DNA of 64,000 nt from positions 5,201,485-5,265,484 of the forward strand of contig OY986968.1 of NCBI GenBank assembly GCA_963920575.1, given 5' to 3'. The position numbers were made by a program, and so were the translations under genes. Source of the stretch: Narthecium ossifragum (lineage: Eukaryota; Streptophyta; Magnoliopsida; Dioscoreales; Nartheciaceae). The notes beneath the pieces are model-generated. The model did no database searches and was not told the DNA's origin. It saw only the letters and a program-made list of their open reading frames with translations. How positions within the stretch are numbered: position 1 is the stretch's first letter; each line of letters begins with the position of its first letter. Shown piece after piece: positions 46,201 to 57,645 of the stretch.

Positions 46201-49200
46201 GCTTATTTATATGCCATATGTGCAAGAATATTTTATTGCAAAACACAAGGATAAAAAAAAGTATGAAAATTACGTACATTGTAGCTTAAGCATCGATACC
46301 ACTGCCAATCCATGCACCATTTTGGCATTAATTTGTCGGAGCTTTAGATTTTAAGGTTAGAGTTTTAGATTGCGGAAGAAGGGAAAGAATGAGGGCCACT
46401 TTTAAACCCAATATTGTCTCTAAACTCCATACAATAGAAAAGGCTACATGGGCTCTATTGTTGTCCATCTTTAGGTTGTCGGTCATGTGATGGACCTTAT
46501 AAAAAGGGTTAGTGTCCAAAGAGTGGTCTTGTCCGACACTATGTCCAACATGGGCACACTCCACTGCTACAAGTGTCGGTGCTTCCTAGTATCCAACGAG
46601 TTCCTCCTATAAATGATCAACTCTTCTGCAATTATGCAAAAATTGCATATGGCATATATATTACGACCAAATGCCATGATAATTGAGTACTTTTAAGATA
46701 GAAAGCACTGACACTTGTAGTAGCAGAGTGTGTTCGTGTCGCACACCATGTCGGACACGACACTCATTGGACACATGCTCGACACTTTCTTGGTGTGTCC
46801 TCTTTTTTTGTTTAAGGGCTATCATGCTATAAACAAACTATGGATGCAAAACAAAACACAACCCATGTCGTCTTTTCTATTTGGTGGAGTTTAGAGATAA
46901 TATAGAGTTTAAAAGTGACTCTCGTTCTTTTCCTTCTTTTGTGATCTAAAGCCCTAACCTTTTAAGGTCTGACAAGTTAATGCCAAACCGGTGCATTGAT
47001 CGAAGGTGGCTACTGATGTTTAAGATAGAAAGTACATGATTTTTATACTTTATTTAGTTTTGCATCTTTCAACAAAAAACTTTATTGTTCTACGTGTCCA
47101 TGCCATGTCATGCCTTGCCTTTTACAAAAATCGCCGTGTCGGCGTGTCCGTTACGTGTCGTATTTGAGTCACGTGTTCGTGTCCGTGCTTTCTAGCTTTT
47201 GAGACTCAAATTTGCTTCATTTTTCTCCAAATTTTTATGTTTTTTGCAATTGTTTGCATATCTTTTAGGTTCTAGCTTGTTGAGAAAATTTATTTTCTTG
47301 AAAAGAGAAAGATTGTAGTTTGACTGTTGGGTATGACATTTTTTATACACATGTTGAATTCTTTCTGAAACTTTAGTAGAAGCATGCATAGGACAGGCAG
47401 TTGGCACAGGGAGATATTCATGGAGACCATCTCCCCTTGAATGTTGGGGATAAAATTCTTATACACCTCTTAAATCTGTCCTAAATCTTGACAGAAGCAT
47501 GCAATTAGGTTGGTTAGATGGAAACATAGTTGATTCCACGGTAGCTCTTAAGTATCTTGCTTGGAACTTGTCTTCGTTCCACCTTCTCTTAGTTTCTTTA
47601 TGAAACTAATTTCATCTTTGCCATCTATCTTGTCGTATAACCTTCGTGAGGAGGATAAATGGTATGAGTATATGACGTAAGTAGATTTTTTGAGTTTAGA
47701 AGTTGTGCTTGATAAGTTTGGTTTTATAGGAGGTAAGATGTATCGCATGTATGAAAGAACACAGTCAGCTAGCCTGCGTGTAGAACTTTTGGCCTACTTT
47801 CCGTAAATATCAGGCTTCTTAAATTTCAAAGAATCTTCATAATGTAGTTTCCATTTATATGTCGATCGAATGATATGCACCTCAGCTTAAACCAAAAATC
47901 TTTTGCATAGATGTAGTGGTCACTTATAACAATTTCTGGATGAAATACTGGATTCTGTATGAAAGGAACATGTAAGTATCGGTTTTTATTTATTCCGAGT
48001 GGAAAATGTATGCAGCTATTAGTGTTTTCTCCCGTCGAAGTATACTTGGCAACTAAGTAGAGCTATTAACAACCTTTCTTAAGCTGGTAAAGATTTACCT
48101 ATGCCAGTAGGTTTTGCAGCACTAGATAGAAAAGCCATTGTTGATAGATTATAAAGTTTATGGTTGAGGGCTAAATTAACTTGAGCTGCAAATTATGATA
48201 GAGCATCAGATGAGCTTCTGTTTTCCTACTGTGTATTTATAACATATGTAGTTCCAGTACTTGGAGATATGATGAGTTGGCCACCTTTGCTTTTGCTTGC
48301 TGCATATCTTTTGTCTTTCGATTTGAATGGTAATCTGCATTAATTTCTTTTCTAATGTGTTGGTCTTCTACCCTTATGTTGCCCTTAGTGGAAGAAAGAT
48401 CAGATGCTTTACGAACTGAGCCTATTATGGTAGAAGTTAATGGACGAGCATATTGGAGATTAAGAGGCTGTAGTATTTCAACTATTATGCTTCAAGGTTT
48501 GTTTTTCTACAGTCTTCTTTTCCACTATTTAAGATGGCAAATGTTGAGCTTTAGCCTCGATCCTTTCAGAAACTGGGAACTTGGACTCGCTTACACCTCA
48601 AGAAATGTGGTACACGTATAATGAGAAGGATGAGCAAGTAGTAAAGAAACATATTTCTTCATTAAGGTACAGAAATTCACATATTTATTCCTTGTTCACA
48701 TCATATTCTAGTTCCCTTGTTCTTTTACTATGCTAGTTTGTGTTGGAGATTAGCTCGACATCCGGCCTTTAAGTTCTCTTGAAGTTTATATGCTGCGTAC
48801 AAATCATTTTGAACTATGTGGACTGATTGTAGGCTGAGGTAACTGGAAAATTTTCAAATTAAACAGTATAATCAGGGCCTTAAGAGGTTGCTTTGGAACT
48901 ACCAAGAAATTTATTCTTATTAGATTTAGCGTATAAGAGAATTGATTCTAAATCTTGGACTCCCTGTTTTCGTAATTATTTCGTTTATTCAGGTGTCTTA
49001 TTTACATCCTATTGCTATTAAGTCATATTGGACACTTGCAAGAGACAAGAGGTGTGTGAGTTTGTATTACTGATTATCTTGGCACATTACCTACCAATTC
49101 TATTATATTCTGGACTTTATCTTGCTTAACAATGATAATGTTGTTGGTTCAATGCTCTGATCTATAAGCAAGATGATGCTTGAACATTTGTGTCTCTAAT

Positions 49201-50498
49201 TGGTTTTCTTTCATTGCATAAATGTTAGACTTTCCCTCTATTGTCCTGGGAATGTCACCTTTTCTGACTTCTAAATTTAGGTCGTGGAGATTAAGGGCTT
49301 GCAGAAGTTCAAAGCGGAAGGCATCAGAAAACCTGGAAGAGGAGATGACTAATGACTCTCCGAATAATCCAGGATCTCCGAAGTGCTCTATGGCAGGTAT
49401 TAGAGAGTCCATCTTCCTCTTTACATGTCAAGATAAAGGAGTATATCTTTGGCAGCATGAAATTCAGAGACCTGAAAAACGTTTACTCCACAGACTTCCC
49501 TGGGTTAAGATGACACTATTTCTTTCAAAAAATTATGTTATGCTTGTGAATTGGAACTGTTTCTTCGTTTAATATGGTCAAAATATGCATTCAGGTTTTG
49601 CCATACTTTGTGCTTTGAGTTGAACAATGTTTAATATAATTCTAAGAGTCAAGAATGCGCATGTTTGGAGGGAAAGTTAGAAAAAAGGGGGATTTTTTTT
49701 TGTAGTCTAGAAAGCAATGCTCCTTGTTAAGGCCCATGTTGTTGGGTAAGGCTTTATAAAGACAGAATAATGCTGATATTAGAAAATACATATGAACTTT
49801 AGTAAGGATCCAGTTTAATTTTTCTATAAGAAGGTGCTAGCTTAGCGGCATTTCAGTATTGGCCCAATGCTGCTTCTTTAATTTTTGTGTTAATAGAAAC
49901 TAGAAAGCATTTTCAAACTTGTTTTTTTTTACTGCCCGGTTTTCTTGTACACTTTTTTCTTGATAGTCTTTCGTTTGTTGGCTTTTTATTACATCAGCAG
50001 TGATCTTCACTGGTGATAATGTAGAGTGTAATGTAGGATCTGAGTCATTGGACTTAAGAAGGCAGTATCGGTAGGAATCACACTAGGATTACCAATATCT
50101 GTTAAAACTGAGGTAACTTTTTTTTTCCTTATAAATCTTCCCATCCTAGACATGCTGTTAGCCTACTTAGCCTACTCCATCTTCCACCGGTAACAATGCT
50201 TGCATTTGACACTTATACGGTATGGCAAGTGTGCTATTTTTGATCCCATGGACATTTGTTTTCTAATCTCGTGGCGTTCTTCCTTAAAATGGAAACCAAT
50301 AATCCATGAAGTTATGATCCTAAAGTCTGTTTACTAATTACTTTGCAATCTGATTCCTTCATGAATAATGGCTATTTAGACACCACTTACCTTCTTCTTT
50401 TCCCCAAAATGAGTGTCATGGCTCGGAGTGTGATGTTTTTCTGGGTCCTTGATCAATTTCAAGAAGGTGGTACTGGAGGCGGCCCAGCAAATGACTAA
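40275..50498 (+). CDS. CDCA7-like protein B: zf-4CXXC_R1 plus DDT-like domain, 554 or 550 aa
   Basis: Paralogue of gene A. Exons: 40275-40385, 40483-40583, 40707-40793, 40869-40989, 41144-41434, 41948-42090, 42169-42363, 42443-42533, 42611-42782, 48389-48496, 48570-48666, 49281-49396, 50467-50498; frame open to TAA. Exon 7 has two usable acceptors 12 bp apart (42169 or 42181). Exon 1 is 22 codons shorter than in A, lacking a Ser/Lys/Pro-rich stretch. The zinc domain keeps CHQCRQK, CPLRYCRKCLLNRYGE and CNCSSCR, but Gly of CRGIC is Asp at residue 92 (GAC, 40768-40770). The DDT-like part starts LPQGIPVLTVGGVELPTDD. Intron 9 is 5.6 kb and carries a large inverted repeat. No stops, so it is probably expressed, but zinc-finger activity may differ. 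Confidence 0.92.
46091..47195. repeat. 1.1-kb imperfect inverted repeat in intron 9 of gene B
   Basis: The left arm (46091-46589) and right arm (about 46698-47195) are inverted copies of each other of about 500 bp with a ~108-bp centre. Outer ends CTAGAAAGTACTGACATGAA and GTGTCCGTGCTTTCTAG pair, as do inner ends TACAAGTGTCGGTGCTTCCT and GAAAGCACTGACACTTGTA. In the middle of the arms AGTCACTTTTAAACTC-type sequence pairs over long runs. It resembles a MITE inserted twice in opposite orientation or a foldback element. No target duplication is found. Confidence 0.8.
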
Positions 50499-50700
50499 AG
50501 ATACTTACTTAGCAAGGAGAACCTGGACTACACTACACTACACCAAAGCTGCTCATTGGGTCCTAGATCATGAAGATTGTCATATAACTACTAATTGAGG
50601 TAAGCAAGCAGATATGCTAGTTACGATGGAGGCTCTTTTCATTGTTACATATTTGTTTCCATCATTTAGTCATGATCAAACTTTTGTTGGTAAGCTAATT

Positions 50701-51049
50701 AATCCATGGTTGGTTTTGTTCATTCTCCCCAGCAACTAACCGAGAGATGGAGCAACTAACCGAGAGATGGAGCAACTGACCAAGAGATGTATTTAGGAGA
50801 TGTTGGAATATTTCTAAGCAGCTCCTGTGTTTCGCCTTTTTGAAGATTGTCGTATAGTCAGAAAAAGTTTATAGATACAATAATCAGCCATGATTTTTTG
50901 AAATTTAGTATTTTATTTCCCTTACTTCATCTTGTAGATGGTAGCACTTGTGGGGTTATTGTGCAGGCAATGTATATGGTAAAAGAAACAAGTATATGGT
51001 GCTATTCATATTCTCAAGTACTGATCATACCGTAAATTTTAAGATTGTT
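50701..51049. other. Spacer downstream of gene B
   Basis: No gene. The phrase CAACTAACCGAGAGATGGAG is tandemly repeated with an 18-bp period (about 50733-50790). The rest is AT-rich and not recognised. Confidence 0.4.
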
Positions 51050-51560
51050 GTACCTGGTGGATCTTTCTCAGTGGTCCATTTTGAATATTTTTGGTGATAA
51101 ACCCTTTTAGGCGATGGCAGCCATCCACTGTGAAAGGAAAAAAGGAAATAGAAAAACACGTAAAAACACAAGATTCACGTGGTTTGGCAAGAATGTCTAT
51201 GTCCACGAAGAGAGATCGTCTTTTTTCAATGTGCAGAACAGAAGTCACAAATCTCTCAATCTCACATCCGCTCCAATATGTCTTTATTCTTGACTCTTAA
51301 TATATGAGTATTTATACTCCTCCATACATAACCTAATTCAGGTTGGGTCTAAAGATAAAATAGACTGGATTCGTTAAAACGAATGCTAAAATCCGTTTAG
51401 CTTCGGGGGTGCCGCCCCTGGAATCTCCCATCGTGAGAGCTGACCTCGGATCCCTTGCACAGGTCAACCCCCGTACGACTTTGTGTAGTGTGTCATAGTC
51501 GAATCGGCGACAGAATCCAAGGCATCCGGTGCATAACAAATATAAAAGTGTATATATATA
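51050..51560. mobile_element. Copia-LTR-like fragment
   Basis: AAAACACAAGATTCACGTGGTTTGGCAA followed by CTATGTCCACGAAGAGAGA (split across 51160-51220) is a common signature of plant Copia LTRs; a related GTGGTTCGACCAA lies at 285-297. A TATTTATACTCC box is near 51308. Boundaries and a partner LTR were not found. Confidence 0.4.
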
Positions 51561-52099
51561 CTCTCCCTCTACTAGTTTTGTTCTCACACTCAGGCTTCTT
51601 TTTCAGAAGATATTCATTGTTTTTTCCTATTTTTAGTCAGGTCATGAATTTCGTTTCGCCGTGTCGGTGAGCTAATTAATGACAGAGAGCCTCTTGAGGA
51701 AGGTAATCTGTTTTGGCAAATTCACACCGTAAGTCATGCTAAAGAATAAAGATGGCCAACATATATTTCTTTTCATAAATTGCCGCAGCCAAGGGATCCA
51801 TGGCTCGTCCACACTGTAGGCTATCTAGGCACCAATTGTAGTTTTTCTTTGGCATTCTTTTTTGTTTGCAAGAATTTATTGACATTATTTTTAGTTAGTC
51901 ATCCATGGATGATTCTGGAAATTAAACTGTATAAGTTTGTTAAACTTCCGTCTGCTAGTCTGCTACTTTAAACTCATACATAGACGTATCATTTGGGTAA
52001 ACCAGCCTCAAAGGAAGAGAGGCTCTAGAGTCTGAAAGGCCCGGCCCAAAAATTATCCACGTACTTGGATCACATTTGGGCTTTCCTTGGGCCTTCCAT
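51561..52099. other. Unassigned intergenic sequence
   Basis: No ORF or repeat that I can name. Two near-copies of TACTTGGATCACATTTGG (about 52061 and 52110) are a short local duplication, extending into the LINE fragment that follows. Confidence 0.35.
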
Positions 52100-52293
52100 A
52101 TCTCTTTACTTGGATCACATTTGGACTGATACTTCAAAACACTAACCTTGTTGTTCTGCCCTGGAGTCCATACCAAACCCATCCTCAAGTCCACTGTGAC
52201 TTTGCATACAGACTTCCAGTGAGATGATTCCACCAGCTTTGAAGCTGCTATCAAGAATAAAATGAAAAAGGATGAAGTCCTTATGCTTCTCAA
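52100..52293 (-). pseudogene. LINE ORF2 linker fragment
   Basis: The minus-strand frame contains SSHWKSVCKVTVDLRMGLVW and a following KVSVLK, matching CHWKGLCEAAEKLRRELS in the LINE at 24977-26016 and SHWRHIWITAEELRKGLVW in the LINE at 7200-9098. It is therefore an L1 relic, although the start of the frame imitates a signal peptide. Confidence 0.65.
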
Positions 52294-52552
52294 TATTTTT
52301 TCTAGATATTGGCAATGTAGATGAGAATTTTTAACGATGAAGGGGATATTATTACGTAAAGGAGAATTCCGAGTGCATAGAATTAACTTTGAGCTTATTT
52401 ATTTATTAGTATATGAAAATTTCGAATTTAAGGAATATAGGTCATCAACGATGAGTGTTATCAAGAGTTGAGTTCTGTCTTAGATCAGGTTTAGGAAATA
52501 AATTATAGTGAGAATTCTATCCCTCACTCTACGTTTGAACAAGATTGAAGCT

Positions 52553-52581
52553 TTTTTTTTCATTTTTTTTTTTGATGAATT
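52553..52581 (-). mobile_element. Micro-LINE insertion of 29 bp, TSD AAGATTGAAGCT
   Basis: Perfect 12-bp repeats at 52541-52552 and 52582-52593 flank a T-rich tract ending GATGAATT, which on the minus strand is AATTCATC plus an interrupted A-tail. This is a LINE 3' terminus with almost nothing but the tail. Confidence 0.6.
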
Positions 52582-52946
52582 AAGATTGAAGCTATCTCTA
52601 GCAACCTATCATCCTTTTATTCTTATTTTCTTTCTCAAGCCTCAGGTTGAACTAAGCACGGAAAAAAAACAAAAAGTTGTTCTATCAAATTAGCCGGCGG
52701 ATGAATGAATGATAAATCTGGTGGGAGGTTAGTCACTTGACAAGAACACTTTTTGTACACATTCCACGCATGAACTATGAGTTGGCTGATGGTGCTTGCT
52801 ACACGCCAGGCACTCAAGATCTTCTTCGCCGCCAGGATCCCTTAGACTAAGTTAAGCCCTGTGCTTATCTACTTGAAGAAAAGGAATGAATGAATGATAA
52901 ATTAGACGGCCTTCCCAATAAATTATGATTAATGAGGTCCATAGTT

Positions 52947-52995
52947 TCTTTTCTTTTCTTTTTTTTGTTGATGAGTTGAGCTTGTAGGCTAAGAT
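52947..52995 (-). mobile_element. Micro-LINE insertion of 49 bp
   Basis: ATGAGGTCCATAGTT (52932-52946) and ATGAGGTCATAGTT (52996-53009) are target duplications differing by one base indel. The insert reads, on the minus strand, TAGCCTACAAGCTCAACTCA plus TC and an A-rich tail: the same 3' end as the full LINEs in the window. Confidence 0.75.
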
Positions 52996-53465
52996 ATGAG
53001 GTCATAGTTAAATATGTCTTTCCATCTTTCTTTTCTTTCTTTTTTTCTATTTCTCTAGACATTTCTAGATGTATACATCTTGATAATAGACTATAACAAT
53101 TCTTTAGATGAGTTTTATAGAACTAGAAAGGAGGCAAAAGATTCTATCAATTAGTATGAACATCAGAAGAAGGTATGAGGGCCAACGGCATTACTGCAAT
53201 CTTATCATCAAGAAACCAGAGGTAGGATTCCAGTTGCATGTCTCCTATAAAAAACAAACTTAGAAAGCTGAAAGCTTTAAGTTAAGGGCCAAAACCATTG
53301 GCGCTATGATCATGACGCATCTATGCAATTGTTCTGAGAATATTCTTCCCAATAATAAAGCCCGGAATTATGCCCCAAGGATTCTTCTTGGAAGGAGAAT
53401 AGCATCCGGATATTTCCCGAAGAACATTGAGGAATATATTTATTGTAGGATGCAACAAAAGAGAA

Positions 53466-53528
53466 TATATTTGTAACCCCTAGCTAGCCCTCGAGGCTCA
53501 ACTCATAAAAAAAAAAAAATACAAAAAA
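53466..53528 (+). mobile_element. Micro-LINE insertion of 63 bp, TSD AACAAAAGAGAA
   Basis: Perfect 12-bp repeats at 53454-53465 and 53529-53540 enclose TAGCCCTCGAGGCTCAACTC followed by ATAAA and a long A-tail. This is the extreme 3' end of an L1-type LINE on the + strand. Confidence 0.75.
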
Positions 53529-53759
53529 AACAAAAGAGAAGATACTGGACAAACAAATAACTTGCATTTTGGTGATTGATATACAGAGTCATCCATATAT
53601 AGTTTGTAAACAGTCTACAAATTTGAGCTCATTATTGACGTTCTTTGCTTCTTTTTTTTTTTTTTTCTTTCCCCCAAAATATGTCACATGAGAATGCCAG
53701 AAGCTGCCTAGTATAAAGTGGAATTTCCGAATGAACTGTTCATTATCTTCAGTTTGACG

Positions 53760-53925
53760 ACTGACATCCTTTTTTGAAGCATCTTCTTTGTTCACATTTC
53801 ACGTGAGTTTAATTTCGTAGCTGATGGTCTTGCATCTTTAGCGTGAATGACCCATTTGAGTCGGGATCGTTGAGAGTTGTTGTTTTATCCCGTCTCCTGG
53901 TTTAACTAATAATAAAAAGAAAAGA
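53760..53925 (+). mobile_element. LINE RNase H tail fragment
   Basis: The frame FVADGLASLA near 53815 matches the end of the LINE RNase H domain (IIADGIARSC elsewhere in the window), followed by GGTTTAACTAATAATAAAAA as the 3' tail. It is 5'-truncated; no target duplication was found. Confidence 0.5.
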
Positions 53926-55009
53926 ATTATCCACTATCAAATATATAATTTTGTTTTTCTTTTCAAAAAGTTGAGCTTCGAGGTCGGTATAATGTATGGG
54001 TGAGTGAGGACGAGTTTTTATTAATATAATCTAAAATCAAACGAGGCCGTAACAGACAACCCTGACAAGTGGTCAGTTCAAAAAACACCCCTCTACTAAG
54101 CGTGCCTGAGAGGGCACCATATATGTCAACCCTCAGGTTAAGACCATGAGAGGGAATATGCCAAATAGAAACCAGCTGCGAGAACCATCAAATGTATAAT
54201 CTTATCATTCTTGCACTGTACTGTATCTTTGATGACGAGGATGACTATTACATGATTATTGTGTTTTTTTGTGTAAATTAATTAGATGATGCATGATAGC
54301 GGCAGACTTGTATGAACAGCTGACATTATATTTTGTTATCCTTAGCTTAAACTATACAACATTTCTCAAGAGTGAGACATAAAATAGTTGCTATAGGAGA
54401 CCAGCTTTGCATGTTCTAAGCATATGCTTAGAAGCAATAATGTGGTAAAATGGATCAAGTAATATGCTCTCTGATTCTCTTCGACCAGAGATAGATGCAA
54501 CCAAAATGAGAGAGGAGCTAGAATAAAGAATCAAAAAGATTCTAATGTCGACACTGTTTTGATAACATATAATATTTCTCTATTTTATTGTTGATAGTTG
54601 GATTGCCACCTTATTGCCGACCTAACTTGTTGATAGTTGGATTGCCACCTTATTCTCGAAAAAAGAAGAAATTTTTTTGGCAGTTAATTTATGAATGGAC
54701 TGGACTCATAAAACGAATAATAAGGACTCATAAAAGAAAAATAAGAAAACTTGCCGGAAACTAGTTGAGGAGGGAACTGACCTGATTTCTAGTGTTTAGT
54801 AGGTGGGCAGTGTAGTGACAAATAATAGGCCTCACTATTCATCTTTCTTTTTTCAGTTTCCTTCAAAAAATTAGAAAATGGGAGTAGGTTTCTTTTTACT
54901 TAGACACTTGCTTCATAATCTTCACTCTACTAGTACAATCAAACATCAAAAAAGTAATTTTCACCTTATAAGGAGCGGCTTGTAGAATAAATAAGTTGTA
55001 ACTTTCTTC
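53926..55009. other. AT-rich intergenic sequence
   Basis: No gene. GTTGATAGTTGGATTGCCACC occurs twice about 43 bp apart (54590 and 54630), a small tandem duplication. GACTCATAAAA is also repeated nearby. No recognised element. Confidence 0.4.
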
Positions 55010-55848
55010 TCTATCTTCTCTATCCGGAAACCATTTTGCATACACTGTTTGAGTGCAACGCTGTAAGGGAGGTTATTAATTTACTTCTAATTGAATGTGG
55101 AGTGCAACTCTGAGATTGGAACCTGAGCCAACTTCTTAGGGTGATATCTAAATCTGCAAGCCAATAGGGAGTTGTGAAACTTAAAGCTCATGTAGGCTAT
55201 GGGTTGTGATTGGCCTGGAAGGATCGGAATCTCAGGGTCTTTGAAGGTTGGGGACAACAACCTGAGATATTAGCTAAGAGAGCTAAAAAACTTGCTGATG
55301 AGTTCTTAACGTCTCTGGGGTAAAATGGGCGTCGAGGTATTCCATATGGGGATGTTTGGGTGTACCAGACTGATGCCTCTTATGATGAAGGTTCAGGGAA
55401 CACAGCAGCTGCAGCAGTGGAATTGTTTAAATAGGGGGAAATGTGCTCAATTAAAGGTGTTGAAATTGATGTTGATACGGTGTTTGAAGCAGAGCTTATT
55501 GCTATCTTGAGAGCCTTGGAGTGGGCTAAAGATAGAGGGGGAAGTAAAATCATAGTGGAATCATATGCTAAAGGGGTTATTGACATGATCAATGGTGTGA
55601 AAGTGTGGCCAAGGGGCTTGGAGCAGCTTGCAAAGAGAGTTTGGAAGCTGGTTTTGGGATTTGAATCAGTCCTTTTTTTGTTTGTCAGTAGGATTTCTAA
55701 TGTTGTAGCAGACCGTGTTGTCAAATGGTGTAGACATCGTCGCACCAATTTTAACCGGCTACATGAAGATGGGGCTGAGGCCTTGGCTTCATTGTTGTAA
55801 ATAACTATTAGCCTTTAGGCTCAACTCATCAAAAAAATACCAAGCATA
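55010..55848 (+). mobile_element. L1-type LINE 3' part with RNase H
   Basis: From about 55020 broken frames encode the end of zf-RVT (PFCIHCLSATL region), then GYGL-LAWKDRNLRVFEGW, and an RNase H frame at 55441-55797: EAELIAILRALEWAKDRG, KIIVESYAKGVIDMINGVKV and SNVVADRVVKWC. The 3' end GGCTCAACTCATC plus A-run at about 55817-55838 is the shared tail. Stops at 55321 and 55432 break it. Confidence 0.82.
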
Positions 55849-56199
55849 TTGATGTGTCAACTTGACGAGCAACAAGATGACTATCAGACTCTCAAGAGCA
55901 GGAGACTAGAACTCATCTTTTAGGTAGCTCAATAGAAAAGCTGATAACAGGAAGGAATACCGCACTTTTAAATAACTGCAAATGCAGTACAGACATAAAA
56001 TGCAGAGATGATATAAACACATGAGAAGAACATCTATCATACTACATCAGCTGGAGGTAAGAGCACACCTTGTGATCCAAGATACTGATTGGTAGGGGAA
56101 GGTGGCATGCATGAGACCTTAGAAGTTTACAAAAGATGCTTCAAAAGCTCAGGTTTTAATTTGGTTCATGACCGATGATGAGGAACCTAATTGGGAGCT
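55849..56199. other. Unassigned intergenic sequence
   Basis: No gene or repeat recognised. Confidence 0.4.
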
Positions 56200-56660
56200 T
56201 GTTTAGTTCAAACGTAAACTTATTTATTATTTACTTTTTATTTTCGGATTGGATTTTAGGCTGGTTTTTTGCACTTGTATTTTGAGTTTAATTTGAGTCC
56301 ATATAGGGTTATTATAAGTATTGAGTTCTATTTGAGTACTAATAGGAGTCCAAGTCTATTATGAGTCTTATGCATCACATGCCTATAAATAAAGATGCAG
56401 TAGCTTTCAATTGGATTTTAATGAATGAACAGTTTGAAATTCCAACAACTATTACTCAAGCATTGTGTGATACAACCACTTCTCCAAAGAGTAATACCAA
56501 GGAATCCTAGCTTTCAATTGGTTCTTTTTTTAGAACCAAACCCTAATAGCTTCTTGCTTCAAAATCCTCACAAAGCAAATCCTAAAATCCTAATTACCGT
56601 TCACGATACTGTTCATAGCCTTGAACAACCATCTGAACCCTAATTACTGTTTACAACCCT
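56200..56660 (+). mobile_element. Gypsy-LTR-like fragment
   Basis: Sequence like GAGTCCATATAGGGTTATT, GCCTATAAATAAAGATGCAG (TATA box of an LTR) and a TGAATGAACAGTTTG leader resembles LTRs of Gypsy elements; compare 33660-33800. CTTGAACAACCATCTRAACCCTAAT is present twice (about 56620 and 56660). The 72-codon frame here is not believed to be a gene. Confidence 0.4.
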
Positions 56661-56682
56661 TGAACAACCATCTAAACCCTAA

Positions 56683-56857
56683 TGCCTCGTTTGGTATGGG
56701 ATTAGGAAAAATGAAAATAAAATAGTAATGATTACTTAGAATAAGAAAAAGTAGAATGATAGTGATAAATGAAATGGAAATAAATGGATAATGATTACTT
56801 GGAATAAAAAAAAGTGTTTAGAAATAAGTATGAGAATACCCCATACCAAATAGGCCC
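56683..56857. mobile_element. Harbinger-like MITE of 175 bp, TSD TAA
   Basis: Inverted ends GCCTCGTTTGGTATGGG and CCCATACCAAATAGGCC are flanked by TAA at 56680-56682 and 56858-56860. The interior is AT-rich with an internal repeat of TAATGATTACTTRGAATAA. Confidence 0.75.
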
Positions 56858-56879
56858 TAAAAGCTCCTCTTTGTTATCA

Positions 56880-57125
56880 TATTCTTGACATTAGATTTGT
56901 TTTTACAATATTTAACTGCTATAAACCATCGCTCTTGTCCTCTTTCTTCTATAATTTTGACATCGAACCGCTGTCCTAAATCACTGACAGACCCGTCTAC
57001 AGGATCTTCCCACAAATCTGTTACTTTAGGATTCTCTTCAATGACAGAACCGCTGTCATACATCACTGACAGTCCGTCTACAGGTACAGGATCTTCCCAC
57101 ACATCTGCTACTTAAAAGGATTCTC
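56880..57125 (-). other. Tandem-duplicated open frame of unknown origin
   Basis: A minus-strand frame at 56857-57102 contains the phrase LWEDPVDGSVSDLGQRFDVK and, upstream, a partial second copy WEDPVPVDGLSVMYDSGS; the DNA period is about 87 bp. The part IIEERGQERWFIAVKYC has an ordinary protein-like composition. I do not recognise a family. It could be a relict exon; nothing around it confirms a gene. Confidence 0.3.
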
Positions 57126-57645
57126 TTCAATGAAAGTGCTGCACCATACATCGAACGCAGCACACCAGGCGAAAGAGCAAGAACTTGGATAATATTGTCC
57201 CTGTAATCTCATCAATTCACCTGCTAAACCATCGACGTTCAATTAGTACGATTAGATGAACAACTGCTCTATCAGAACACAGATGCTTCCTCACAGAAGT
57301 TACAGTGCTGCTTGTTCAGAAATTCATTAGAAGAGAGCATGTCACGGAAGAACATCAAAGTCTGCTCAATTACTATTACAGGAAGAACTGTGAAAGTTTA
57401 CAGTTTACACATGCAAGCTGGCAAGACCCATATCTGTGCAAGCGAAGAAATCTAAAGATTGCTAACTCATTCTTACAAGAAGATCAGGTTTTGAGGTTCA
57501 CAAGAAGCCGCTAGTAAAACCTATTGTCTCTGCATGTATATCCCTCTTTATTTACTTTTCGGTAGGGTACATAAAACAGGATCTCAAGCTCATATTACAA
57601 AAGGTAACAATCTCACCACGATCATGGCAAATTTCAATAGTGTGG
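57126..57645. other. 3' flank of the HHO gene
   Basis: Contains the presumed 3' untranslated region of the minus-strand HHO gene near 57540-57645. A 69-codon + strand frame at 57305-57514 has no recognisable features. Confidence 0.4.

Larger units (their letters stand above)
37896..50700 (+). repeat. Tandem segmental duplication, copy 2 (gene B)
   Basis: Starts with the FtsZ2 tail and carries gene B. The middle part 38150-39717 has no visible match in copy 1 and is filled by MITEs. From 39718 the upstream region, exons and introns match copy 1. The right limit is approximate, about 200 bp after the stop of gene B. Confidence 0.8.

Noticed and set aside
51955..52293. A 112-codon minus-strand frame with a signal-peptide-like start (FFILFLIAASK), suggesting a secreted protein.
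   Set aside because: Its middle matches the linker of the LINE ORF2 fragments at 24977-26016 and 7200-9098, so it is a LINE relic extended into flanking DNA.
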